Below are positions 14,971 through 23,444 of a DNA stretch of 36,090 nt, piece by piece. The stretch lies in contig JADLDB010000196.1 in assembly GCA_020846875.1 (NCBI GenBank), forward strand, positions 1-36,090, given 5' to 3'. Position 1 is the stretch's first letter. Each line of letters opens with the position of its first letter. The notes under the pieces were generated by a model. The model had not been told where the DNA came from. It made no database searches and saw nothing but the letters and a program-made list of their open reading frames with translations. The DNA comes from Myxococcales bacterium. GTDB lineage: Bacteria; Myxococcota; Myxococcia; Myxococcales; Myxococcaceae. Made by a program: the position numbers and the translations under genes.

Positions 14971-16911
14971 TCAGGTACTCCGCTGGGCCTCGGCCCAGGC
15001 CTTGAACATCAGGATGTCCCAGAGGTGGTACTCCCAGGAGCGGCGACCGTTCAGCAGTTCGTCCCAGCGGGCACGGATGAGCGGTGTGTTGAAGCCGTAG
15101 GCGTCGAGGCGCGCTGGCGTCAGCAAGGCTTCCGCCCAGTCGCGCAGGGGCCCCCGCAGCCAGGTGCCCAGGGGCACGCCGAAGCCCATCTTGGCCGACG
15201 AGATGATGCCCGGCGGCACGTAGCGGGCGAGGACCTGCCGGAGGATCCACTTGCCGGTTCCTCCGCGCACCTTCAGGTGCAGCGGCAACCTCCAGGCGAA
15301 GGCGAAGACGCGGTGATCGAGCAGCGGCTCGCGGGCCTCCAGGCTGACGGCCATGGAGGCCCGATCCACTTTGGTGAGGATGTCATCGGGCAGGTACTCC
15401 AACGTGTCGCGCAGCATCATCTCTTCGGCCACGCTGCCGCCCTTGTCGCGCACCAGTGGCGTCGGGCCGAGCCCACTCGGCCGCGGCTCGTCGAGCAACA
15501 CGCGGTCCGCGGGGAGCCAGTGACTCGCGAGCAGGGCGTGCATGTGCTCGGGGCTGGCCGTGTCGAGCACCGACGCCGCCTTGTGGAGGCGCAGCCCGGG
15601 CAGGCGCATCACCGGCAGCACCCGGCGGGTGCGATCGAAGAACGAGTCCCACTCCCCGGGTGAGCGCGAGGTGATGAGGCTAGCCAGCGCGGCGCGGAGG
15701 GCGCGTGGCAGCCGGCGCTCGACATCCCAGAGGCGGGGGCCCCAGAGGTGGCGGGTGTAGCCTCCGAAGTACTCGTCACCGCCGTCACCCGACAGCGCCA
15801 CGGTGACGTCCCGCCGCGCCAGCCGTGAGACGAGGAAGGTGGGGATCTGCGACGAGTCGGCGAAGGGCTCGTCGTACATCGTCGGCAGCAGCGGGATGAC
15901 GTCGAGCGCGTCCTTCGCGGTGACGGTGAAGGCCGTGTGGTGGGTGTTGAGGTGCCGTGCCACCGCCCGCGCGGCGGTCCCTTCGTCGAACGCGGCCGTT
16001 TCGTTCTCGATGGAGAAGGTGAGGACCGGGCGATCGCTCTGCGCCTGCATCAGCCCCACCACCGTGGAGGAGTCGACCCCGCCTGACAGGAACGCGCCCA
16101 AGGGGACGTCGGCGACCATGCGTAGCTTGACGGCATCTCGCAGCAGCGAATCGAGCTCGTCGATTGCTTCCGCCTCCGTGCCGGGGAAAGGCGTGGCGAG
16201 CCCCTCGCGAGCCACGGCCACGGGATCCCAGAAGCGGGTGACGCGCGGCGGGCGATCGGGCGCCGAGAAGGAGAGGATCGAGGCTGGCGGCGCGCGCCGG
16301 GTCCCCGCGTAAATCGAGGTCTCACCGGGGACGCAGTTGGCGCGCAGGAAGCCGGCCAGTGCCGCGCGGTCAAGGGTGGTGTCGAACCCGGGGAAGTGGC
16401 GCAGCGCCTTCAGCTCGGAGGCGAAGGCGAGTCCATGGGCGGTGCGGGTCCAGTACAGCGGCTTGATGCCGAGGCGATCGCGCACCAGGTGCAGGGCGCA
16501 CTCGCGCGTGTCAGCCAGGGCGAAGGCGAACATGCCGACGAAACGGGTGACGGCGGGCTCGAGCCCCCAAGCCTCGATACACGCGAGCATCACTTCGGTG
16601 TCAGACGTGCCCCGCCAGGCGGGCGCGCGGCCCTCCCGCTCGAGCGCTTCGCGGAGCTGTCGGTAGTTGTAGACCTCGCCGTTGAAGGCGATGACGAAGC
16701 GGCCTGACGCCGAGGCCATCGGCTGGTGGCCGGTGGCGGAGAGGTCGACGATGGACAGCCGGCGGTGGCCGAACGCGAGGCCGGTGTCGTCGCGCCACGT
16801 GCCGGAGTCGTCGGGGCCACGGTGGGCGAGCGCTCCCGTCAACTCCGAGAGCAGCTTCTCGGACGTCGGCCGGTCCAGAGATGGGGCCCAGAGGCCGGTC
16901 ACGCCGCACAT
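14971..16911 (-). CDS. asnB: AsnB-like glutamine-dependent amidotransferase (paralogue 1)
   Basis: A 646-aa two-domain enzyme. The N-terminal class II glutaminase domain starts MCGVTGLW with the nucleophile Cys2 exposed after Met removal, followed by LAHRGPDDSG (about 28-37), GHRRLSIVD and FNGEVYNYRQLR. The synthetase domain has the ATP-pyrophosphate loop VPLGAFLSGGVDSST (about 254-268) and VALSGDGGDEYFGGY (about 360). Start ATG 16911 is fixed by the need for Cys2; an open frame upstream is not used. In sugar clusters such enzymes are known or proposed to amidate uronic acids (WbpS-type) rather than make asparagine. Here it lies between a lipoprotein gene (35 bp) and a glycosyltransferase (7 bp). 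It is one of three paralogues in the window. Confidence 0.9.
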   Translation of the reverse strand: MCGVTGLWAPSLDRPTSEKLLSELTGALAHRGPDDSGTWRDDTGLAFGHRRLSIVDLSATGHQPMASASGRFVIAFNGEVYNYRQLREALEREGRAPAWRGTSDTEVMLACIEAWGLEPAVTRFVGMFAFALADTRECALHLVRDRLGIKPLYWTRTAHGLAFASELKALRHFPGFDTTLDRAALAGFLRANCVPGETSIYAGTRRAPPASILSFSAPDRPPRVTRFWDPVAVAREGLATPFPGTEAEAIDELDSLLRDAVKLRMVADVPLGAFLSGGVDSSTVVGLMQAQSDRPVLTFSIENETAAFDEGTAARAVARHLNTHHTAFTVTAKDALDVIPLLPTMYDEPFADSSQIPTFLVSRLARRDVTVALSGDGGDEYFGGYTRHLWGPRLWDVERRLPRALRAALASLITSRSPGEWDSFFDRTRRVLPVMRLPGLRLHKAASVLDTASPEHMHALLASHWLPADRVLLDEPRPSGLGPTPLVRDKGGSVAEEMMLRDTLEYLPDDILTKVDRASMAVSLEAREPLLDHRVFAFAWRLPLHLKVRGGTGKWILRQVLARYVPPGIISSAKMGFGVPLGTWLRGPLRDWAEALLTPARLDAYGFNTPLIRARWDELLNGRRSWEYHLWDILMFKAWAEAQRST

Positions 16912-16946
16912 GGCGAGGGACTTATACCCGGTGCCTTCGTCGCCGT

Positions 16947-18929
16947 TCAGGGGCGAATGAAGACCCACCCGTCTCCGCCCGCCTCGCCGCTCTCGGACGT
17001 GAAGCCAACGCCGCCCAGCCCTCCGCCCACGAAGATGTTCCCGCGAGTGGTGAGGGTGGGGGTGCCCCCATCCTGCGCCGTGACGTAGACGCGCCCGCCG
17101 CCTCCACCTCCGCCTCCACCCGCCCGCGCGCCCACCAGGTTGACCCAGGCTCCGCCGCCCCGGCCGCCGACCGCCGAGATGGCCCCGCGGTTGTCGAAGC
17201 GGTCGACAGCGAAGAAGACCGTCCCGCCGGCGCCTGCGCCACCGCCGCCGCTGTTGGTGTAGAAGCCGCCCGCGTTCTCACCCGGGGCACCGTCCGCGAA
17301 GACGGCGCCCTCGTTGACGAAGCCCGCCGCCTGCAGCACGAGCACGCCGGCCCCTGCTCCGCCCGTGCCCTGGCAAGCCTCGGCCGCGAACGAGACGTCT
17401 GCCTTCCCTGCCGAGCCGCCACCGCCTCCACCCTCCGTTGGTACGGACGAGGGGCCAACCAACGCGGCCCCGCCCGCACCGCCATCAGTACTCGCACCGG
17501 CGTAGAGGCCCGCGCCTCCTCGGCCTCCCCGCCCACCGTTGGCTCCCCCTCCGCCCCCGGCCAGGGAGCCACCTCCCCCACCCCCTGAGGGTGCGCCGCC
17601 GGCCGCTGGGACAGAGCATGGGCAGGAACAACCGTCGGCACCGTTGGCAGCACCTGGGCCGCCGGCGCCGGGGCGCGGCTGGGTGAGGAGTGGACCGCAG
17701 TGTCCCCCCTGGCCGCCCGCCCCGCCGTTGGCCCCGCCGCCCGCGCCCCCCACGCCCGCGGCCGTCGCGCTGGCACAGGCCGCCGAGCCACCGCCCGAGT
17801 AGGCCGGCGCCTGGGGCGTCTGGAGGAAGATCCGCGCGTCTTGCCCAATCATCGCGGTGCCGGCCACGCCGATGCGAGCGCGGTTGGCGAGCACCCTGGC
17901 TTGATCCGCCAAGGTGAAGTCCCCGCCCGTCTGCACGACGGCGTCCGGTGACAGCTCGAGCGTTCCGGTCGCCTCGACGCGCAGCCAGTTGCGTGTGCGG
18001 AGCGTCATGCCGCTGGCTACGCTCAATCGCCCGGCGCTGCCGACGACCAGGCATTCGTACTCCGCGAGCGACCCGGTCAGCGAGAGGAGGTTGGAGATGG
18101 TGACGATGGGTGGTGCGGTGCAGGACTGCCACAGGCCCACGTTGCAGGTCTCGCTCCCGGAGCCGCACGCGTTGTCGCAGCGCCGGCTCTGCCCGTCGAC
18201 CGTGCCGTCGCAGTCGTCGTCACGGGCGTTGCAGGACTCGAGCGCGGCGGGGTTCACGTCGGCACGGGAGTCGTCGCAGTCTCCGGTCACCAGGGTGAAC
18301 CCCGAGGCAGGCAACTGGCAGGCGAGCAGGCTGTTGGCCGGGTCCCCGTAGCCGTCCCCGTCGGCGTCGCGGAAGTACCGGGTCCTGACGTCCTCGTCCG
18401 ACTCACCATCGCAGTCGTTGTCGCGGTTGTCGCAGACCTCCACGCGCCCGGGAGAGCTGGTCGAGTCCACGTCGTTGCAGTCGCCGTCCATGGGGACGAA
18501 GCCCACCGGGGCCGAGCAGCCGTCGACGAAGAGGGCGCCGTTCCCGTAGCCGTCGTGATCCTGGTCGGCGAAGAAGCGTACCGCCGCGGCCTTGTCCACC
18601 TCACCGTCGCAGTCGTTGTCCTTCTCGTCGCACACCTCGGCGGCGCCCGCGAAGATGGCGGCGTCGTCGTTACGGCAGTCGTCGCACGAGTGCCTGTCTC
18701 CGTCAGCGTCCGCGCACCCGCAGTGCCCGGCCTCGACGGCCCCGCAGCGCTGGGGGGCAGGGCAGTCCGCGTCGGCCCGGCAGAAGCTGCAGACCTCGTC
18801 CAGACAGACCAGCCCCGGGTCGCACTCGCTGGTGGCCGTGCAGGCCTGCACTTTGGGAGGTCTGTTGGGACAGGCGGTAAGGACGAGTGCGGCGACCGCC
18901 AGGGAGACCGAGAAGGGGTGGTGCCTCAT
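16947..18929 (-). CDS. Lipoprotein with MopE-type metal-binding repeats and long Gly-rich domain
   Basis: A 660-aa secreted lipoprotein. Its 20-residue signal peptide ends in the lipobox LTAC (Cys20), and GAGGAG just before ATG 18929 supports the start. Residues 26-75 are Cys-rich (CTATSECDPGLVCLDEVC and similar). Residues 74-245 hold three units of the MopE/putative metal-binding pattern (D-x-D-x-D-G-x-G ... CD-x-x-DNDCDGE-x-D), which in MopE binds copper and in relatives probably calcium. Residues 270-375 look beta-rich (TGTLELSPDAVVQ..GDFTL). Residues 376-612 are a Gly/Ala-dominated tract with isolated Cys. Such composite proteins are typical of Myxococcota, and the function is unknown. 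It is embedded between a GT4 (40 bp upstream) and an asnB paralogue in an otherwise glycan-synthesis operon. It should sit in the outer membrane or on the surface. Confidence 0.85.
   Translation of the reverse strand: MRHHPFSVSLAVAALVLTACPNRPPKVQACTATSECDPGLVCLDEVCSFCRADADCPAPQRCGAVEAGHCGCADADGDRHSCDDCRNDDAAIFAGAAEVCDEKDNDCDGEVDKAAAVRFFADQDHDGYGNGALFVDGCSAPVGFVPMDGDCNDVDSTSSPGRVEVCDNRDNDCDGESDEDVRTRYFRDADGDGYGDPANSLLACQLPASGFTLVTGDCDDSRADVNPAALESCNARDDDCDGTVDGQSRRCDNACGSGSETCNVGLWQSCTAPPIVTISNLLSLTGSLAEYECLVVGSAGRLSVASGMTLRTRNWLRVEATGTLELSPDAVVQTGGDFTLADQARVLANRARIGVAGTAMIGQDARIFLQTPQAPAYSGGGSAACASATAAGVGGAGGGANGGAGGQGGHCGPLLTQPRPGAGGPGAANGADGCSCPCSVPAAGGAPSGGGGGGSLAGGGGGANGGRGGRGGAGLYAGASTDGGAGGAALVGPSSVPTEGGGGGGSAGKADVSFAAEACQGTGGAGAGVLVLQAAGFVNEGAVFADGAPGENAGGFYTNSGGGGAGAGGTVFFAVDRFDNRGAISAVGGRGGGAWVNLVGARAGGGGGGGGGRVYVTAQDGGTPTLTTRGNIFVGGGLGGVGFTSESGEAGGDGWVFIRP
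17094..17804 (-). repeat. Gly-rich low-complexity coding tract
   Basis: This part of the lipoprotein gene encodes about 237 residues dominated by Gly and Ala in runs such as GGAGGGANGGAGG and AGGGGGGGGGR. On the plus strand it reads as CCN/GCC-rich low-complexity DNA. It is degenerate at the DNA level and is not a regular tandem array. Confidence 0.7.
18195..18710 (-). repeat. Three MopE-type protein repeats in the lipoprotein
   Basis: Protein repeat units end in CDEKDNDCDGEVD (residues 100-112), CDNRDNDCDGESD (166-178) and CNARDDDCDGTVD (233-245). Each is preceded by a D-x-D-G-D/D-G-Y-G acidic loop and a GD-C-x-D motif. Asp and Cys positions are kept in all three, consistent with metal binding plus disulfides. 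Confidence 0.8.
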
Positions 18930-18969
18930 GAGCTCCTCTGCTGCCGGCCCGGGTGAGTATGGCCAGCCT

Positions 18970-20187
18970 TCAACCAGAAAGCGATCGCACCAACTGCTCG
19001 TACCGGTCGAGGCCCGTCGCCAGGGAAAAGTGAGCCCGCGCTCGCTCTCGCGCTTCGCGGTTGGGTCCGGCTGGCGCGGCGGCAAGGACGTCGGCTGCTG
19101 CGTCGAGGGCCACGTCGGACACGGAGTCAAGGACCAGCCCTGCGCCGGCGCGCGACACCCACTCTCCCACCTCGCGGTTGCAGCCGTGGACGCAGACGCG
19201 GACGCCGCTGGCGAAGAACTCGGCGAGCTTGGTTGGCATCATGGCGGTCTTGGCCTTCGTCTCCGGGGTCAGCAGCAGCACGCCCCACGTCATGAGGTTC
19301 ATCCAGAAGGGGATGGCCTCGTGGTCGACCCGAGTGATGGTCAGCCGGTCCTCAGGCACTCCCTCCGCCGCGAAGGCCTGTGTCCAGTCTTTGCGCTGCG
19401 CGGTCAGCACGAGCACCTGGGCCTGGGGCGAACGCGCGAGGACCCGTGCCGCGAGGCGAGCCGTCTCCCGGCCCAGGTAGGCCCGGTTGAGCGAGCCCAC
19501 CACGCCCAACACCAGCCGGCCCTTCAGTTGCTCGATGATCTCGTGGGGCACTCGGCCCAGCTCGTCGGGCCTGCGCGGGTGAAACTCGTCAAAGTCGGCG
19601 CAGGTCGGGATCACCACGACGGGCCCGCGAGGCTGCCCGAAGTCACCTCGACGCACGTCGTCCGCCTGAAGCCCCGTCAGGGTGACGACGGCCGAGGCTC
19701 GGGAGAAGAGGCGACGCTCGACCGCCCGCGCCACCTTTAGCCGGGCGGGGGTGGTGAACCAGCGGCCTTCCTCGAGGCGCTCGTCGATCCAGTACCCGCG
19801 CGCGTCGAAGATCCACCGGCGGGCAAGGGTCGTCTGGAGGCCGAGCGCGACGACCCCGGCGTGGTAGGCCCGGGCGTGGAGCAGCACGGATCGATGGCGC
19901 AGCACCTGCTGGGTGGCGATGGCCGAGAGCCGCCCCATGTTCTCGGCGACTGCGGCAGGGCTGCCCCCTTCGCGGTACACCCCCCATCGCCAATGGATGC
20001 CGGCCTTCCGGGCGCGGTCCTCGACCTCGGCGAGGCGGGCCTTGTCTTCGAGATCGCGTTGGCGCTCGATGGAGACGAGCGCATAGGGTAGGCCGCGGTT
20101 GGAGAGTCCCTCGATGACCCGGAAGACCTGGCTGAAACCCAGGTGGCTCAGGATCCCCTCGATGCTCAAGTACAGGACAGGTCTCAT
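18970..20187 (-). CDS. Glycosyltransferase, GT4-like
   Basis: A 405-aa GT-B protein starting MRPVLYLSIEGILSHLGFSQVFR, a form in which the loop after the first beta strand has GI..HLG instead of the usual G-G. Later blocks are IFDARGYWIDERLEEG (about 138-153), VVVIPTCADFDEFHP (about 203-217), VLGVVGSLNRAYLG (about 246-259) and LLLTPETKAKTAMMPTKLAEF (about 329-349), where the donor-binding Glu would lie. The ATG at 20187 is chosen because homology starts there; the frame is open further upstream. It heads the four-gene minus operon with the lipoprotein, asnB and a second glycosyltransferase. A 72-bp gap separates it from the divergent ketoisomerase gene. Confidence 0.85.
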   Translation of the reverse strand: MRPVLYLSIEGILSHLGFSQVFRVIEGLSNRGLPYALVSIERQRDLEDKARLAEVEDRARKAGIHWRWGVYREGGSPAAVAENMGRLSAIATQQVLRHRSVLLHARAYHAGVVALGLQTTLARRWIFDARGYWIDERLEEGRWFTTPARLKVARAVERRLFSRASAVVTLTGLQADDVRRGDFGQPRGPVVVIPTCADFDEFHPRRPDELGRVPHEIIEQLKGRLVLGVVGSLNRAYLGRETARLAARVLARSPQAQVLVLTAQRKDWTQAFAAEGVPEDRLTITRVDHEAIPFWMNLMTWGVLLLTPETKAKTAMMPTKLAEFFASGVRVCVHGCNREVGEWVSRAGAGLVLDSVSDVALDAAADVLAAAPAGPNREARERARAHFSLATGLDRYEQLVRSLSG

Positions 20188-20247
20188 GGGGATGGCGGCG
20201 TGCGGCAATGTCGCTGAATCTCTGGCTCTGGTCGAGGGACCAACGCC

Positions 20248-20253
20248 GGGAGG
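20248..20253 (+). promoter_or_regulatory. Strong ribosome binding site before the ketoisomerase GTG start
   Basis: GGGAGG lies 6 nt before GTG 20260, where the WxcM/FdtA-like frame begins. This supports the non-ATG start. Confidence 0.6.
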
Positions 20254-20259
20254 CGAGCG

Positions 20260-20679
20260 GTGAGCGTGCACGACAGCCGGATCATCGAGTTCCCCCGGAT
20301 CTCGGATCCCCGCGGCAACCTGACCTTCGTCGAAGGTGGGGTGCACGTCCCGTTCGCCATCGAGCGGGTGTACTACCTGTACGACGTGCCAGGCGGGGAA
20401 ACACGAGGTGGGCACGCCCACCGCGAGCTGGAGCAAGTGATCATCGCGATGTCGGGGAGCTTCGACGTGGTGCTGGACGACGGCTTCGAGAAGAAGACGT
20501 ACTCCCTCAACCGCAGCTACTACGGGCTCTTCCTCCCCCGGATGGTGTGGCGAGAGTTGGTGAACTTCTCCTCGGGCGCGGTGTGCACGGTGCTGGCGTC
20601 CATGCGCTTCAGCGAAAGCGACTACTTCCGGAGCTACGACGAGTTCGTCGCCGCGGCCCGTTCACGAGGGCGCACGTGA
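20260..20679 (+). CDS. fdtA: FdtA/QdtA-like sugar 3,4-ketoisomerase (WxcM cupin family)
   Basis: A 139-aa cupin with the usual length and motifs of dTDP-4-keto-6-deoxyhexose 3,4-ketoisomerases. It has RGNLTFVEGG..VPFAIERVYYLYDVPGG (about 18-46), then RGGHAHRELEQ with the active-site His pair (His52/His54). AMSGSFDVVLDDG, YYGLFLPRMVWRELVNFS and YFRSYDEF follow. Enzymes of this type move the keto group from C4 to C3 of dTDP-4-keto-6-deoxyglucose, so that a 3-amino sugar (Fuc3N, Qui3N) can be made. The matching 3-aminotransferase and RmlA/RmlB are not in the window. It leads a plus operon and overlaps the flippase start by 4 bp (GTGA). Confidence 0.88.
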   Translation: MSVHDSRIIEFPRISDPRGNLTFVEGGVHVPFAIERVYYLYDVPGGETRGGHAHRELEQVIIAMSGSFDVVLDDGFEKKTYSLNRSYYGLFLPRMVWRELVNFSSGAVCTVLASMRFSESDYFRSYDEFVAAARSRGRT

Positions 20680-21998
20680 CGGCGAAGGCGGCACCGGGTG
20701 GGATGTCACTGTTGCGTACCTCGGCGCTCGCCGCAGTGAGCACCGCCATCAAGGTGAGCACGGCCTTCATCAGCGTCAAGGCCATTGCCTGGTTCGCGGG
20801 ACCCGAGGGGCTGGCGAAGCTGGGGCAGCTGAGCAACGTCATCTCTGTCGTCACCATCGTCGCGGGCGGAGGCATCTTCGGCGGGGTGACCAAGTACGTG
20901 GCGGAGTACCGCGCCGCGGGCAAGAGCCTCGGGCCCCTGGTCGCGACCAGCGTCGCGCTCATCCTCGCCTGCTCGGTGGGCGCGGCGCTCCTGCTCGGGG
21001 GCAGCGCGTGGTTCGTTGCAGCCCACGTCCTGGGCGACGGCTCCTACTGGCAGCTCATCCTGCTCCTGGCGCTCCTCACCGGCTTCGTGGCCGGGAACAA
21101 CCTGCTCACCTCGCTGCTCAACGGGCACAAAGACATCGGGCGGCTGACGAGGGTGAATGTCACGACCAGTCTCGCGGGGGTGGTGCTCACCGTGGCGCTG
21201 GTGTGGGCGATGGGCGTGCAGGGAGCCCTGCTGGCGCTGATCGTCACGCCGGTGGCCACGTTCCTCGGGGCGGTGCTCCTGGTCCGGCGCACGGAGTGGT
21301 GGCCGCTGCTCAAGCAACGCCCCCGCTTCGACAGAGGCGAGCTCAAGGGGCTGTCGCGCTTCACCGCGATGAGCGTCACAACGGCGGTGTGCGGCCCGGT
21401 GGCGATGATCGTCCTGCGGGACTACCTGGCCGCCCACGCTTCCTGGCAGGAGGTGGGCTACTGGCAGGGAGTGTGGAAGATCTCCGAGGTGTACCTGATG
21501 GTGGCGACGCTCTCGATCTCGACCTACTTCCTTCCGCGGCTCTCGGAGCTGAAGGACCCCGCGGAGCTGCGGCGCGAGATCCTGCAGGGCTACAAGACGC
21601 TCTTGCCGCTGGTGGCGCTCACCGCGGCGGGCATCTTCGTGTTCCGCACGCTGCTCATCAGGCTCCTCTTCGCGCCTGGCTTCGAGCCCATGGAACACTT
21701 CTTTCTGTTCCAGCTCATCGGCGACTTCTTCAAGATTGGCTCCTGGGTGGTGGCCCACCTGATGCTGGCGAAGGCGACCACGCGTCTGTTCATCATCTCG
21801 GAAATCGTCTTCTCCGGCGCCTTCGTCGGCTGGTCGCTTTTCTTCGTGAAGCACTTCGGCGCGGTGGGCGTCACCTACGCGTTTGCCTTGAACTACCTCA
21901 CGTACTGGATCTTCATGGCGTGGGTCTTCCGGGACTACCTCGTCGCGCAGAAGCGGAGCCCCGCGGCCGCTCCGCAGTCGGAGGCCACGCATGGATGA
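20676..21998 (+). CDS. wzx: Wzx-type lipid-linked oligosaccharide flippase (MATE/MOP superfamily)
   Basis: A 440-aa integral membrane protein with about twelve hydrophobic segments and a typical Wzx opening, SLLRTSALAAVSTAIKVSTAF, followed by GPEGLAKLGQLSNV. Mid-chain it has GLSRFTAMSVTTAVCGPVAMI and VWKISEVYLMVATLSISTYFLPRLSEL, both characteristic of O-antigen translocases of the WzxE/polysaccharide export group. It would flip undecaprenyl-linked repeat units to the periplasm. GTG 20676 is chosen because a GAGGG lies 5 nt upstream and it overlaps the fdtA stop as GTGA. ATG 20703 is the alternative. The following methyltransferase ATG overlaps its 3' end by 8 bp. Confidence 0.92.
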   Translation: MTAKAAPGGMSLLRTSALAAVSTAIKVSTAFISVKAIAWFAGPEGLAKLGQLSNVISVVTIVAGGGIFGGVTKYVAEYRAAGKSLGPLVATSVALILACSVGAALLLGGSAWFVAAHVLGDGSYWQLILLLALLTGFVAGNNLLTSLLNGHKDIGRLTRVNVTTSLAGVVLTVALVWAMGVQGALLALIVTPVATFLGAVLLVRRTEWWPLLKQRPRFDRGELKGLSRFTAMSVTTAVCGPVAMIVLRDYLAAHASWQEVGYWQGVWKISEVYLMVATLSISTYFLPRLSELKDPAELRREILQGYKTLLPLVALTAAGIFVFRTLLIRLLFAPGFEPMEHFFLFQLIGDFFKIGSWVVAHLMLAKATTRLFIISEIVFSGAFVGWSLFFVKHFGAVGVTYAFALNYLTYWIFMAWVFRDYLVAQKRSPAAAPQSEATHG

Positions 21999-22755
21999 AA
22001 AGCTGAAGCACGACATGAGCCGGTTCGCCAAGCTGACGTACGAAGACTTCAAGCGCCTGGCGGCCGACGACTCGCTCACGCCCTACCAGCGGATCGGCTT
22101 CCCCGATTCGTACCGAGAGGGCTTCGAGCCAGCGATCGTGGCCGACATGATCGCGAAGGTGCCCCCGCTGCAGGCGCAGGGCGGCGTGATGATCGACATC
22201 GGCTGCGGTTGCTCCGACCTCCCCAGGCTCCTCGCCGCGCACGGCGAGAGGCTCGGACAGCAGTTGGTCTTCATCGACTCCGCCGAGATGCTCGACCGGG
22301 TGCAGGCCGGTCCACACGTCCGGAAGGTGCCTGGGAAGTTCCCCGCGATGCCGGCCCTCGTCGAAGAATTCCGAGGCCGCGCGACGGCGGTGATCGCCTA
22401 CAGCGTTCTGCACTACGTGTTCGAAGGTGAGGATCTGTTTGGCTTCCTCGACGCGGCCTGCGGCCTGCTGGCGCCGGGGGGGCACCTGCTCCTCGGAGAC
22501 CTCCCGAACGTCTCCAAGCGGAGGCGCTTCTTCGCGTCGGAGACAGGCGTCGCGTTTCACAAGGCGTTCATGAAGACGGAACAGCCGCCGGTGGTGGAGC
22601 CCTACGCGCTCGAGCCGGCGCGGATCGACGATGGAGTCGTCTTCGGCATCCTGATGCGCTATCGCGCGGCGGGATTCGACGCCTACGTCCTGCCGCAGGG
22701 CCCGGCGCTGCCCTTGAGGAACCGCCGTGAGGATCTGCTCATCGTGAGGCCGTGA
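21991..22755 (+). CDS. Class I SAM-dependent methyltransferase
   Basis: A 254-aa soluble protein with motif I MIDIGCGCSDLPRLLA (about 67-82), an acidic strand end FIDSAEML (about 95-102), VIAYSVLHYVFEGEDLF (motif II region, about 134-150) and LLAPGGHLLLGDLPN (about 160-174). These mark a Rossmann-fold methyltransferase of the Methyltransf_11/23/25 type. In a polysaccharide cluster a sugar O-methylation role is plausible, but the acceptor is not visible. ATG 21991 overlaps the flippase stop by 8 bp, and the next gene follows at once, so it belongs to a tightly coupled operon. Confidence 0.85.
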   Translation: MDEKLKHDMSRFAKLTYEDFKRLAADDSLTPYQRIGFPDSYREGFEPAIVADMIAKVPPLQAQGGVMIDIGCGCSDLPRLLAAHGERLGQQLVFIDSAEMLDRVQAGPHVRKVPGKFPAMPALVEEFRGRATAVIAYSVLHYVFEGEDLFGFLDAACGLLAPGGHLLLGDLPNVSKRRRFFASETGVAFHKAFMKTEQPPVVEPYALEPARIDDGVVFGILMRYRAAGFDAYVLPQGPALPLRNRREDLLIVRP

Positions 22756-22757
22756 CC

Positions 22758-23444
22758 ATGAAGAAGACCAAGAAGCTGGTGTTGTTCGGGGACAGCGCCT
22801 ACGGCGAGATCGCCTACGAGTACTTTACCCACGACTCGGAGTACGAGGTGGTGGCCTTCACGGTGACGCAGGAGTACCTGAAGGCCGACTCGAAGTTCGG
22901 GTTGCCGGTGGTGCCCTTCGAGCAGGTGGCGGACCTCTACCCGGCGCACAGCCACGAGCTGCACGTGGCCCTCGTCTACAACCAGCTCAACCGCGTGCGC
23001 CGCCGTTTCTACGAAGAAGCGAAGGCCAAGGGCTACCGGCTGGCGAGCTACGTCAGCTCGCGCGCCTTCGTGTGGCGCAATGTGACCCTGGGCGACAACG
23101 TCTTCATCTTCGAGGACAACACCGTCCAGCCCTTCGTGAAGCTGGGGAGCAACCTCGTGCTCTGGAGCGGCAACCACATCGGCCACCACTCGACGCTGCG
23201 CGATCACTCTTTCATCTCATCGCACGTGGTGATCAGCGGGTTCTGCGACATCGGCGAGTCGTGCTTCTTCGGCGTCAACTCCACCATCGGGAACAACGTG
23301 ACGGTGGGCAGGGACTGCCTGGTGGGGAGCGGGGCGATGGTGGTGAAGGACCTTCCCCCGGGCTCGCTGCTCAAGGGGCCGATGACGAAGCCCGACGAGC
23401 AGACGACGTGGGCGAAGTTTGGGCTACCGCCGGGCGGAGAATGA
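22758..23444 (+). CDS. NeuD-family hexapeptide acyltransferase
   Basis: A 228-aa protein with an N-terminal PglD_N-like Rossmann part (KLVLFGDSAYGEIAYEYF, about 7-24, where a more usual GAGGHG is replaced by GDSAYG). Left-handed beta-helix repeats follow from about 100 to 200 (VTLGDNVFIFEDN, WSGNHIGHHSTL, VISGFCDIGESCFFGVNSTI). The His-rich HIGHHS turn is the likely catalytic site. The family acetylates sugar nucleotides or sialic-type sugars. After a ketoisomerase, an N-acylation of a 3-amino sugar would fit, but no aminotransferase is present to supply it. ATG 22758 is preferred over GTG 22752 because a GAGG at 22746-22749 is spaced 8 nt from it. It overlaps the following ATG by 4 bp. Confidence 0.85.
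   Translation: MKKTKKLVLFGDSAYGEIAYEYFTHDSEYEVVAFTVTQEYLKADSKFGLPVVPFEQVADLYPAHSHELHVALVYNQLNRVRRRFYEEAKAKGYRLASYVSSRAFVWRNVTLGDNVFIFEDNTVQPFVKLGSNLVLWSGNHIGHHSTLRDHSFISSHVVISGFCDIGESCFFGVNSTIGNNVTVGRDCLVGSGAMVVKDLPPGSLLKGPMTKPDEQTTWAKFGLPPGGE

Noticed and set aside
17094-17804. CRISPR-like or tandem repeat array in GCC/CCN-rich DNA
   Set aside because: Units vary in length and sequence and are explained by Gly codons of the lipoprotein; there are no constant repeats with unique spacers.
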